DNA of 55,116 nt, taken from positions 1 to 55,116 of the forward strand of contig NZ_JAGGOS010000097.1 of assembly GCF_018614205.1 (NCBI RefSeq). Reading direction: 5' to 3'. A program made the translations under genes and the position numbers. The notes beneath the pieces are model-generated. The model did no database searches and had not been told where the DNA came from. It worked only from the letters and a program-made list of their open reading frames with translations. Shown here piece by piece: positions 8,617 through 15,668 of this stretch. Origin of the DNA: Streptomyces sp. ISL-36 (GTDB taxonomy: Bacteria; Actinomycetota; Actinomycetes; Streptomycetales; Streptomycetaceae). Within the stretch, counting starts at the first letter, position 1, and the number at the start of each line of letters is the position of its first letter.

Positions 8617-10044
8617 ATGACCTCAGTGCAGGTCGACAAGGAACACGACGGCACCGACGGGGCCGTGGGCGGCGGCGAGGGCTACCAGCGTGGCCTCGGC
8701 GCCCGGCAGATCCAGATGATCGCGATCGGCGGCGCCATCGGCACCGGCCTCTTCCTCGGCGCCGGCAAGGCCATCGCCAAGGCGGGCCCCAGCCTGATCC
8801 TGGCCTACGCCATCGCGGGCCTGGTCATCTTCTTCATCATGCGCGCCCTGGGCGAGCTGCTCATGTACCGCCCGGTGTCGGGCTCCTTCTCGGAGTACGC
8901 CCGTGAGTTCGTCGGCCCCTTCTGGGGTTTCGTGACCGGCTGGACGTACTGGCTCTTCTGGGTCGTCACCGGCATCACCGAAGTCACCGCCGCGGCCACC
9001 TATATGACGTACTGGTGGAACATCCCGCAGTGGATCTCCGCGCTGGTCTTCACCGTCATCCTCTACGGCGCCAACCTGATCTCCGTGAAGCTCTTCGGTG
9101 AGCTGGAGTTCTGGTTCTCCATGGTCAAGGTCACCGCGATCATCGGCATGATCCTGATCTGCGCCGGCATCCTCACCATCGGGTTCTCCGACGCCGGCGA
9201 CACCGCCTCCGTGACCCACCTGTGGGACCAGGGCGGCTTCTTCCCCACCGGCATCGGCAACACGCTGATGACCCTGCAGATCGTCATGTTCGCCTTCCTC
9301 GCCGTCGAACTGGTCGGCGTCACCGCCGGTGAGTCCAAGGACCCGAAGACGACCCTGCCCAAGGCGATCAACACCGTGCCGTGGCGCATCGCCGTCTTCT
9401 ATGTCGGCGCGCTGATCATGATCCTGTCGGTCGTGCCGTGGACGCACTTCAAGCCGGGCGTCTCGCCGTTCGTCGCCGCCTTCGAGCAGATGGGCCTCAG
9501 CGTCGGCGCCGCGATCGTGAACTTCGTGGTGCTGACGGCCGCCCTGTCGTCCTGCAACTCGGGCATGTACTCCACCGGCCGCATGCTGCGCGACCTCGCG
9601 CTGAACAGCCAGGGCCCGAAGTTCTTCACCAAGCTCACGAAGAGCGGCACGCCGCTGGTCGGCACCACCTTCTCCGCCGCGCTCATGCTGGTCGGCGTCT
9701 GGATCAACTACGTCGCCCCGGGCAAGGCCTTCGAGTACGTCGTCTCCTTCGCGACCATCTCCGGCATGTGGGCCTGGATCATGATCCTCGTCTGCCAGAT
9801 CCGGTACCGCGCCAAGGCCAACCGCGGCGAGCTGCCCGAGTCCACGTTCAAGGCCCCGGGCGCCCCGTACACCAGCTGGTTCGCGCTGCTCTTCATCGGC
9901 ATGGTCATCGTGATGATGGGCATCGACGAGGGCGCCCGCGTCTCCCTGTACTGCGCTCCGGTCTGGGGCCTGATCCTGGGCGTCTCCTACCTGGTCCTGA
10001 AGTCCCGCAACCCCGAGAGTGCGGCCTTCGCCAAGCGTTCCTGA
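8617..10044 (+). CDS. Amino acid permease, APC superfamily (AAT type)
   Basis: This 475-residue protein has about 12 membrane segments. The N-terminal RGLGARQIQMIAIGGAIGTG signature, with its Gly-rich unwound first helix, and the later AFLAVELVGVTAGESKDPKT segment are typical of the AAT group of proton-coupled amino acid importers (relatives of GabP, ProY, AroP and CycA). The substrate cannot be told from sequence. The start ATG at 8617 has a GAGAAAGG site. It forms its own transcription unit with a palindromic leader and a strong terminator. Confidence 0.92.
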   Translation: MTSVQVDKEHDGTDGAVGGGEGYQRGLGARQIQMIAIGGAIGTGLFLGAGKAIAKAGPSLILAYAIAGLVIFFIMRALGELLMYRPVSGSFSEYAREFVGPFWGFVTGWTYWLFWVVTGITEVTAAATYMTYWWNIPQWISALVFTVILYGANLISVKLFGELEFWFSMVKVTAIIGMILICAGILTIGFSDAGDTASVTHLWDQGGFFPTGIGNTLMTLQIVMFAFLAVELVGVTAGESKDPKTTLPKAINTVPWRIAVFYVGALIMILSVVPWTHFKPGVSPFVAAFEQMGLSVGAAIVNFVVLTAALSSCNSGMYSTGRMLRDLALNSQGPKFFTKLTKSGTPLVGTTFSAALMLVGVWINYVAPGKAFEYVVSFATISGMWAWIMILVCQIRYRAKANRGELPESTFKAPGAPYTSWFALLFIGMVIVMMGIDEGARVSLYCAPVWGLILGVSYLVLKSRNPESAAFAKRS

Positions 10045-10062
10045 CCCACTCGTCTCACCATT

Positions 10063-10101
10063 CGGGCCGCCCCGTACCACTCCTCGGTACGGGGCGGCCC
10101 G
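10063..10101 (+). terminator. Intrinsic terminator after the permease
   Basis: A perfect 16-base-pair stem, starting CGGGCCGCCCCGTACC, encloses a 7-base loop and ends 20 bases before the mec start. It isolates mec from the permease. Confidence 0.85.
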
Positions 10102-10107
10102 TCTGTC

Positions 10108-10113
10108 TATCCT
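10108..10113 (+). promoter_or_regulatory. -10 hexamer TATCCT for a leaderless mec transcript
   Basis: TATCCT fits the TAnnnT consensus and ends 7 bases before the mec ATG, which has no ribosome-binding site. This is the geometry expected for transcription starting at or next to the ATG. Confidence 0.5.
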
Positions 10114-10120
10114 GTCGGAC

Positions 10121-10552
10121 ATGCTGACCATCACCCGGGCCCTGTACGACCAGATCGTGGAGCACTCCCGCGCGGACCACCCCGACGAGGCCTGCGGCGT
10201 GGTCGCGGGACCGGTCGGCACCGGCCGCCCCGAGCGGTTCATCCCGATGCTGAACGCCGCGCGCTCGCCCACGTTCTACGAGTTCGACTCCGCCGACCTG
10301 CTGAAGCTGTACCGCGAGATGGACGACCGGGACGAAGAGCCCGTGATCATCTACCACTCGCACACGGCGACCGAGGCCTACCCGTCCCGTACGGACATCT
10401 CGTACGCGAACGAGCCCGCCGCCCACTACGTCCTGGTCTCCACCGCCGACACCGACGGCGCGGGCCCCTTCCAGTTCCGTTCCTTCACCATCGTCGAGGG
10501 TGTCGTCACGGAGGAAGAGGTCCAGGTCGTCGAGGCCTACGTGGAGGCCTGA
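10121..10552 (+). CDS. mec: Mec-type JAMM/MPN metalloprotease (M67)
   Basis: This 143-residue zinc peptidase has the JAMM signature complete: Glu23 in PDEACGVVAG and H79-S-H81 followed by S89 and D92. In mycobacteria Mec releases cysteine from the CysO-cysteine adduct made by CysM, completing a sulfide-to-cysteine route resistant to oxidation. Here mec is about 2.2 kb upstream of cysO-cysM, with an AraC regulator and an HD protein between them. The ATG at 10121 lacks a ribosome-binding site and sits 7 bases after a TATCCT hexamer, so a leaderless mRNA is likely. The same enzyme could also trim the extra C-terminal residues of the local CysO. Confidence 0.9.
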   Translation: MLTITRALYDQIVEHSRADHPDEACGVVAGPVGTGRPERFIPMLNAARSPTFYEFDSADLLKLYREMDDRDEEPVIIYHSHTATEAYPSRTDISYANEPAAHYVLVSTADTDGAGPFQFRSFTIVEGVVTEEEVQVVEAYVEA

Positions 10553-10599
10553 CCCCCGGCCCCCGTCCCGGACGGCCCGGTCCCGGCCCGGGACTGGGC

Positions 10600-11598
10600 C
10601 TAGGTCCCGGCCCCGGTTCCGGTTCCGCTCCCGGTTCCGGTTCCGCTCCCGGTTCCGGTTCCGGTCGTGCGGAAGCGGGCGAGGTACGCGGAGGGCGTCA
10701 CCCCGAAATGGCGGGCGAACGCCCTGCGCAGGCTCTCGTCGCTGCCCAGGCCGCTGCGCGCCGCCGCACCCGTGACGCTCGCCCCGCCCTCCAGCAGGAG
10801 CCGGGCCGCCTCCACCCGTACCCGCTCCACATAGCCGGCCGGAGTGGCGCCGATCTGCTCCCGGAACAGCCGGGTCAGATGCCGGGCGCTGACGCCCGCC
10901 CGCCGCGCGAGCGCCGTCGCGCTGTGGTCCGCCCCCGGATCCGCCGCAACCGCGTCGAGCAGCGGGCGGACCACCGGATGGGCGACCGGGGGAGTGCGCG
11001 AGGCGGCCGAGAACTGCGACTGCCCGCCCGGCCGCTGCAGGAACACCACCAGATCGCGGGCGACCTCACGGGCGGCGGCGGGACCCCGGTCCCGCTCCAC
11101 CAGGGCGAGGCAGAGGTCGATACCGGCGCTCACCCCCGCCGAGGTGAACACCGGAGCGTCCTCGACGAAGATCGCGTCCGGGACCACCTCGACGTCCGGA
11201 TGGCGACGGGCCAGCGCCGAGGCGTGCTCCCAATGGGTCGTCGCCCGCCGTCCGGTCAGCAGCCCCGCGGCCGCCACCGCGAACGCCCCGGTGCAGACCG
11301 AGGCGACCCGCTCCGAGCGGCTCGCGAGCGCCGCGGCCTGCTCCACGACCCCGGGTGCGGTCACGCACCGGTCCACGTCCACGGCTCCGGGCACGACCAG
11401 CGTGTCGGCCCCGGCGACGTCCCGGGCCGCGAGGTCCGCCCCGATCCGCAGGCCGGTGGAGGTGCGCACGTCCTGCCCGTCGGGCGTGCAGACACGGACC
11501 GAGTAGGCGGGCCCGGCCGAGCCGAAGACCTCCAGGGGAGCGGAGACATCGAGCAGGCGTACGCCGTCGAAGGCGAGAACGACCACGGTGTGCGTCAT
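10600..11598 (-). CDS. GATase1-like/AraC transcriptional regulator
   Basis: This 332-residue protein has two domains. Residues 1-175 form a DJ-1/PfpI (class I glutamine amidotransferase-like) sensor domain: TVVVLAFDGVRLLDVSAPLEV, then the nucleophile-elbow ASVCTGAFAVAAAG with a cysteine in the expected place. The C-terminal ~110 residues carry two AraC helix-turn-helix motifs (LARRAGVSARHLTRLFREQ and AARSGLGSDESLRRAFARHFG). The last ~22 residues are a Gly-Thr/Ser repeat encoded by GGTTCC-like units at 10615-10665, an odd disordered tail. It is divergent from the HD gene with 72 bases between, so it probably controls that gene and itself. Confidence 0.92.
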   Translation of the reverse strand: MTHTVVVLAFDGVRLLDVSAPLEVFGSAGPAYSVRVCTPDGQDVRTSTGLRIGADLAARDVAGADTLVVPGAVDVDRCVTAPGVVEQAAALASRSERVASVCTGAFAVAAAGLLTGRRATTHWEHASALARRHPDVEVVPDAIFVEDAPVFTSAGVSAGIDLCLALVERDRGPAAAREVARDLVVFLQRPGGQSQFSAASRTPPVAHPVVRPLLDAVAADPGADHSATALARRAGVSARHLTRLFREQIGATPAGYVERVRVEAARLLLEGGASVTGAAARSGLGSDESLRRAFARHFGVTPSAYLARFRTTGTGTGSGTGTGSGTGTGAGT

Positions 11599-11670
11599 GT
11601 GTCCGATTCTGTGGGAAGCGCGTCCCGAAGGACATGGCGGGGAAGGGCACGCGCCGAGGAGCCTTGGCCC

Positions 11671-12309
11671 ATGGACCCGATGACTCTGATCCCCGACACC
11701 GAGCTCGCCACCGCCGCCACCGAACTGGTCCGCGACACCGCGAGCGAACTGATCTACCACCACTCCCGGCGCGTGTACCTCTTCGGCGCCCTCCAGGGCC
11801 GCGCCCGGGGCCTCGGCTTCGACCCCGAACTCCTCTATGTCGGCGCGATGTTCCACGACCTGGGCCTGGGCGTGACCCACCGGGGCAGCGGCCGCCGCTT
11901 CGAGGTCGACGGCGCCGAGGAGGCGGCCCGCTTCCTGCGCTCGTACGGGGTGGGCGAGGACGCCGTACGCCGCGTCTGGACCGCCATCGCCCTGCACACC
12001 ACTCCCGGCATCCCGGAGTTCATGGAACCCGAGGTGGCGCTGGTGACGGCGGGCGTCGAGTACGACGTGCTGGGCATCGGCTACGACGACCCGGCCGCCG
12101 TCGCGCCCGAGGACCGGGCCGCGATCACCGCCCGGCACCCGCGCCCCGACTTCAAGCGCCGGATCCTTCAGGCGTTCACGGAGGGGATCGCGCCGAGGCC
12201 GGAGACCACCTTCGGCAATGTGAAGGCGGACGTGCTGCGCCACTTCGTGCCCGGCTTCCGGCCCGGGGACTTCGTGGAGACCATCCAGCACTCCGCCTGG
12301 CCGGAATGA
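11671..12309 (+). CDS. HD domain protein, cyanamide hydratase-like
   Basis: The 212-residue protein contains an HD metal-binding domain. His in LIYHHSRRVYLFGAL, His-Asp in LYVGAMFHDLGLG, and His in IALHTTPGIPE supply the expected ligands. The spacing and wording of the first two motifs resemble the cyanamide-hydratase branch of HD proteins rather than the nucleotide phosphohydrolases, but the exact substrate is not determinable. The ATG at 11671 has GAGGA about 10 bases upstream. It is divergent from the AraC regulator and lies in the gap between mec and cysO. Confidence 0.85.
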   Translation: MDPMTLIPDTELATAATELVRDTASELIYHHSRRVYLFGALQGRARGLGFDPELLYVGAMFHDLGLGVTHRGSGRRFEVDGAEEAARFLRSYGVGEDAVRRVWTAIALHTTPGIPEFMEPEVALVTAGVEYDVLGIGYDDPAAVAPEDRAAITARHPRPDFKRRILQAFTEGIAPRPETTFGNVKADVLRHFVPGFRPGDFVETIQHSAWPE

Positions 12310-12360
12310 GGCCGTGACGGGGTGGGAGACCGCACCCGGCCGGCCCCGTACGGGCCGCTC

Positions 12361-12430
12361 CGGTTGGGGACGGCGCGGCCCTGTCCGGACCGCTCCGGGT
12401 GGGGACGGCGCGGCCCTGTCCGGACCGCTC
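12361..12430. repeat. Two 35-bp tandem direct repeats
   Basis: Two adjacent 35-base units (12361-12395 and 12396-12430) differ at a single base. A degenerate third copy flanks them on the left (GGCCGCTC just before 12361). They lie in the non-coding gap between the HD gene and the cysO leader peptide. Confidence 0.8.
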
Positions 12431-12563
12431 CGGGTGCGACGGGCGAGATCATCCCGCGCATGAGGACCGGCACACCGACCGCCCTTCACCTGCGGCGTCC
12501 GCCTGTCGAGCACGATCTGTCCGTCATGTGAGATCACATTCCGGAACCCGGACCGGGAATCGA

Positions 12564-12569
12564 TACGAT
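12564..12569 (+). promoter_or_regulatory. -10 hexamer TACGAT for leader peptide/cysO transcript
   Basis: TACGAT matches TAnnnT and ends 6 bases before the leader-peptide ATG at 12576, placing the predicted transcription start at that ATG. Confidence 0.5.
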
Positions 12570-12575
12570 GACCGC

Positions 12576-12692
12576 ATGGTTTCCCACGACGTGAGCGAAC
12601 AGACGCCGGGCACACCCCTGCTCGTAGCCCGTCTGCACGTCGACCTGTGCCGCCTCGCCAGCGCGATGTGTACGTCCCGCGCTGCGCTCTGA
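12576..12692 (+). CDS. Cysteine-responsive leader peptide candidate
   Basis: A 38-codon reading frame starting MVSHDVSEQT contains the block RLHVDLCRLASAMC with cysteine codons at 25 (TGC) and 32 (TGT). Short peptides with this HVDLxRxxSAxC block are found in Streptomyces immediately before sulfur-assimilation genes and are treated as putative leader peptides. It appears leaderless. A GC-rich hairpin follows (12741-12756) and cysO starts 110 bases later. The inference is that stalling at the Cys codons under cysteine limitation changes expression of cysO-cysM. Confidence 0.7.
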   Translation: MVSHDVSEQTPGTPLLVARLHVDLCRLASAMCTSRAAL

Positions 12693-12740
12693 TCCCCGAT
12701 CCACGGCCCTGACTCGGCCCGAGCGCACTCCCAGCACCAC

Positions 12741-12756
12741 CCCCCTCGCGCGGGGG
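12741..12756 (+). promoter_or_regulatory. Hairpin between leader peptide and cysO (attenuator candidate)
   Basis: CCCCC (12741-12745) pairs with GGGGG (12752-12756) around TCGCGC. It lies 45 bases upstream of cysO. No T-tract follows, so control could be by translation or by Rho rather than intrinsic termination. Confidence 0.45.
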
Positions 12757-12801
12757 CCCAGCCGCGCGCCCACCACGTCACTCCCGACAGGAGCCCACGC
12801 C

Positions 12802-13080
12802 ATGGCCATCGAGGTCCGCATCCCGACCATCCTCCGCACCTACACCGACGGCGAGAAGGCCGTCGAGGGCAGCGGGGAGACCCTCGCCAAGCTCTTCACC
12901 GACCTGGAGACGCGCCACCCCGGGATCGAGGCCCGCATCGTGGACGGCGGCAAGCTGCGCCGCTTCGTCAACGTCTACCTGAACGACGAGGACGTCCGCT
13001 TCCTGAACGGCATCGACACCGAGCTCACCGACGGCGACAGCGTCACGATCCTGCCGGCCGTCGCCGGCGGCATGGTCTGA
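12802..13080 (+). CDS. cysO: CysO sulfur-carrier protein (MoaD/ThiS family)
   Basis: This 92-residue ubiquitin-fold sulfur carrier resembles mycobacterial CysO throughout (IPTILRTYTDGEK, KLRRFVNVYLNDEDVRFL, DGDSVTILPAVAGG). In active carriers the C-terminal Gly-Gly is thiocarboxylated. Here Gly89-Gly90 is followed by two more residues, Met91-Val92, which must be removed before sulfur loading. The ATG at 12802 has an AGGAG site 7-8 bases upstream. The stop is 5 bases before the cysM start, so the two form an operon. Confidence 0.92.
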   Translation: MAIEVRIPTILRTYTDGEKAVEGSGETLAKLFTDLETRHPGIEARIVDGGKLRRFVNVYLNDEDVRFLNGIDTELTDGDSVTILPAVAGGMV

Positions 13081-13085
13081 TCCAG

Positions 13086-14036
13086 ATGCGTTACGACTCC
13101 CCGCTGGCGGCGGTCGGCAACACGCCCCTGGTCCGCCTGCCTCGGCTCTCGCCCTCGGACGACGTCCGTATCTGGGCGAAGCTGGAGGACCGCAACCCCA
13201 CCGGCTCCGTCAAGGACCGGCCCGCGCTCCACATGGTCGAGCAGGCGGAGAAGGACGGCCGGCTCACCCCCGGCTGCACCATCCTGGAGCCCACGAGCGG
13301 CAACACCGGCATCTCGCTCGCCATGGCGGCGAAGCTCAAGGGCTACAAGATCGTCTGCGTGATGCCGGAGAACACCAGCGAGGAGCGCCGTCAGCTGCTC
13401 GCCATGTGGGGTGCCGAGATCATCTCGTCCCCGGCGGCGGGCGGGTCGAACACGGCGGTACGGGTCGCCAAGGAGCTCGCGGCCGAGAACCCCTCCTGGG
13501 TGATGCTCTACCAGTACGGCAACCCGGACAACGCGGGCGCCCACTACGCCACCACCGGCCCCGAGATCCTCGCCGACCTGCCCTCCATCACCCACTTCGT
13601 GGCGGGCCTCGGCACCACCGGCACCCTCATGGGCGTCGGCCGCTACCTGCGCGAGCACAAGCCGGACGTCAAGATCGTCGCCGCCGAACCGCGGTACGAC
13701 GACCTCGTGTACGGACTGCGGAACCTGGACGAGGGCTTCGTCCCCGAGCTGTACGACGCCTCGGTCCTGACCACCCGCTTCTCGGTCGGCTCGGCCGACG
13801 CGGTGACCCGCACCCGGGACCTCCTCCAGCAGGAGGGCATCTTCGCGGGTGTCTCGACGGGCGCGGCGCTGCACGCCGCCATCGGGGTCGGCAACAAGGC
13901 GGTGAAGGCGGGCGAGAGCGCGGACATCGCCTTCGTCGTCGCGGACGGCGGCTGGAAGTACCTGTCGACCGGCCTCTACACGGCCGCCACGACGGAGGAA
14001 GCGATCGAGACGGTTCAGGGCCAGCTCTGGGCGTAG
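13086..14036 (+). CDS. cysM: CysM, CysO-dependent cysteine synthase
   Basis: This 316-residue PLP enzyme of the cysteine synthase family has the lysine that forms the internal aldimine, Lys43 in SVKDRP. The substrate loop TSGNTG is at residues 70-75, and a phosphate-binding GLGTTGT segment follows. Adjacency to cysO marks it as the CysM type, which in mycobacteria uses O-phosphoserine and CysO thiocarboxylate rather than O-acetylserine and sulfide. It is the last gene of the leader-cysO-cysM unit and faces the MazF-like gene convergently. Confidence 0.93.
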   Translation: MRYDSPLAAVGNTPLVRLPRLSPSDDVRIWAKLEDRNPTGSVKDRPALHMVEQAEKDGRLTPGCTILEPTSGNTGISLAMAAKLKGYKIVCVMPENTSEERRQLLAMWGAEIISSPAAGGSNTAVRVAKELAAENPSWVMLYQYGNPDNAGAHYATTGPEILADLPSITHFVAGLGTTGTLMGVGRYLREHKPDVKIVAAEPRYDDLVYGLRNLDEGFVPELYDASVLTTRFSVGSADAVTRTRDLLQQEGIFAGVSTGAALHAAIGVGNKAVKAGESADIAFVVADGGWKYLSTGLYTAATTEEAIETVQGQLWA

Positions 14037-14106
14037 CCCCCCGGCTGCTCGCCCACGGCTCGTCCCCGCCCCTTCTCGGCCCTTCTTCGGCTCTTCCTCG
14101 ACCCGT

Positions 14107-14613
14107 CTACGACGCGAGATGGCGGACCTGGTCCCAGACGACCGGGTCCGCCGTTCCCACTCTCCGGCGGAACTCCTCCACCGGAACCTCACGCAGCTCG
14201 TCCGTCTCCAGGAAGCTCGGCCGCCCCTGCGCGTCCCCCACGGAGCCCGGCGGCAGGGCGATCACGCCCGACCGTTCGTCGTGGTACCTGCTGGTGATCT
14301 TGGCGACCAGCGCGTTGTCGCCCCGGAGCGCGAGCACCAGGCACGGGCGGTCCTTGGAACCGGGCCCGTCCTCGTAGGGCACCTGCGCCCACCAGATCTC
14401 ACCGGCCCCGGGGAGCTGTCCGGGTGCCTTCCCCGGCGCGCGTCCCGGCACGCGTCCCGGTGCTCGTCCCGGTGCTCGTCCCGGCGTGGGCCGTCCGGGT
14501 GGCCGCGTCCGGCCACCGGGCCGCCGTCCCGACCGCTTCCAGCCGTCAGCGAGCGCGACGACCAGCGCGATCACCACGACCGCGAGGAGGGCCGGCCACC
14601 AGGACGTGTCCAT
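14107..14613 (-). CDS. PemK/MazF-family protein with N-terminal membrane anchor
   Basis: This 168-residue protein starts at MDTSWW (14613). Residues 6-22 form one transmembrane helix, followed by a basic Pro-Gly linker with repeats of GRAPG (about residues 28-58). The C-terminal PemK/MazF fold then runs GEIWWAQVPYEDGPGSKDRPCLVL, KITSRYH and TDELREVPVEEFRRRVG. MazF homologues are usually ribosome-independent RNases paired with an antitoxin, but no antitoxin-like gene adjoins. Membrane-linked versions are widespread in Streptomyces and may not be toxins. Confidence 0.85.
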   Translation of the reverse strand: MDTSWWPALLAVVVIALVVALADGWKRSGRRPGGRTRPPGRPTPGRAPGRAPGRVPGRAPGKAPGQLPGAGEIWWAQVPYEDGPGSKDRPCLVLALRGDNALVAKITSRYHDERSGVIALPPGSVGDAQGRPSFLETDELREVPVEEFRRRVGTADPVVWDQVRHLAS

Positions 14614-14845
14614 ACCCCATGACGTTACCGGCGACCGGTACCCCGCGCCCACCCGCCCCAGGTCCATCCGAACCGGTGACAGAGCCCGTGAGTTCGCCCA
14701 CAACGAGCCCGTGCGGAGGAGCGACGCGGCCCCCCGCGCCTTACGCTCGACAGATCGCACGGCCTCCCCCCAGCGACTTTCCCGAGACTCCCCAGCGACA
14801 GTCCCGCACCGTCCACGGACGCCCTTCCACGGAGGTTCACGCTCC

Positions 14846-15598
14846 ATGAAGCTCACCGTCGTCGGCTGCTCCGGGTCGTTCCCGTCCGCGGATTCGGCCT
14901 GTTCGAGCTACCTCGTAGAGGCCGACGGCTTCCGGCTGCTCCTCGACATGGGCAACGGCGCCCTGGGCGAGCTGCAGCGCCACATCGGTCTGTACGACCT
15001 CGACGCCATCTTCCTCAGCCACCTCCACGCCGATCACTGCATCGACATGTGCGGCTATTTCGTCGCGCGCTACTACCGCCACGAGGGCGGCCGTTGCGCG
15101 GCGATCCCGGTCTTCGCCCCCGAGGGCGCCGAACAGCGCCTGACCACGGCCTACGCGGACACGCCCTCGGAGAAGGCGATGAGCGAGGTCTTCGACTTCC
15201 AGACACTGAAGTCCGGCTCCTTCCAGATCGGCCCGTTCACCGTCCGTACGGAGAAGGTCTGCCATCCGGTGGAGGCGTACGGCATCCGGATCGAGCACGG
15301 CGGCCGTTCTCTCACGTACTCCGGCGACACGGGCGTCTGCGATGCGCTGCACCAACTCGCCGCGGGTACGGACCTGTTCCTGTGCGAGGCGTCCTTCACC
15401 CACGGCAAGGAGGACATCCCCGCACTGCACCTCAACGGCCGGGAGGCGGGCGCGGAGGCGGCCCGTTCGTCGGTGGGCCGCCTGGTGCTGACCCACATCC
15501 CGCCGTGGACGGACGGCGCCCGGAACCTGGCGGACGCGCGGGCGCTCTACGACGGCCCGGCGGAGCTGGCGCGTCCGGGCGCGGTGTACGAGATCTGA
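14846..15598 (+). CDS. Metallo-beta-lactamase fold hydrolase (Rv1339-like)
   Basis: The 250-residue protein carries the di-metal motif SHLHADHCID near residue 60. Further histidines occur at KVCHPVEAYG and LTHIPPWTD, and there is a metal-bridging Asp in YSGDTG. The start at 14846 has GGAGG with normal spacing. Its position downstream of cysM and upstream of rph matches that of mycobacterial Rv1339, reported as an atypical cAMP phosphodiesterase; cyclic nucleotide hydrolysis here is an inference from that. RNase Z-like activity is the alternative. Confidence 0.88.
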   Translation: MKLTVVGCSGSFPSADSACSSYLVEADGFRLLLDMGNGALGELQRHIGLYDLDAIFLSHLHADHCIDMCGYFVARYYRHEGGRCAAIPVFAPEGAEQRLTTAYADTPSEKAMSEVFDFQTLKSGSFQIGPFTVRTEKVCHPVEAYGIRIEHGGRSLTYSGDTGVCDALHQLAAGTDLFLCEASFTHGKEDIPALHLNGREAGAEAARSSVGRLVLTHIPPWTDGARNLADARALYDGPAELARPGAVYEI

Positions 15599-15615
15599 GG
15601 ACGTATACGTACGGG

Positions 15616-15650
15616 AAGGGCCCCGGAACCTGGACGGTTCCGGGGCCCTT
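15616..15650. terminator. Bidirectional terminator between MBL gene and nagE2
   Basis: A perfect 15-base-pair stem (AAGGGCCCCGGAACC and its complement) with a 5-base loop lies between two convergent genes. AA at one foot and TT at the other allow function in both directions. Confidence 0.85.
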
Positions 15651-15668
15651 CTGCCGTGCGGGTGAGGC

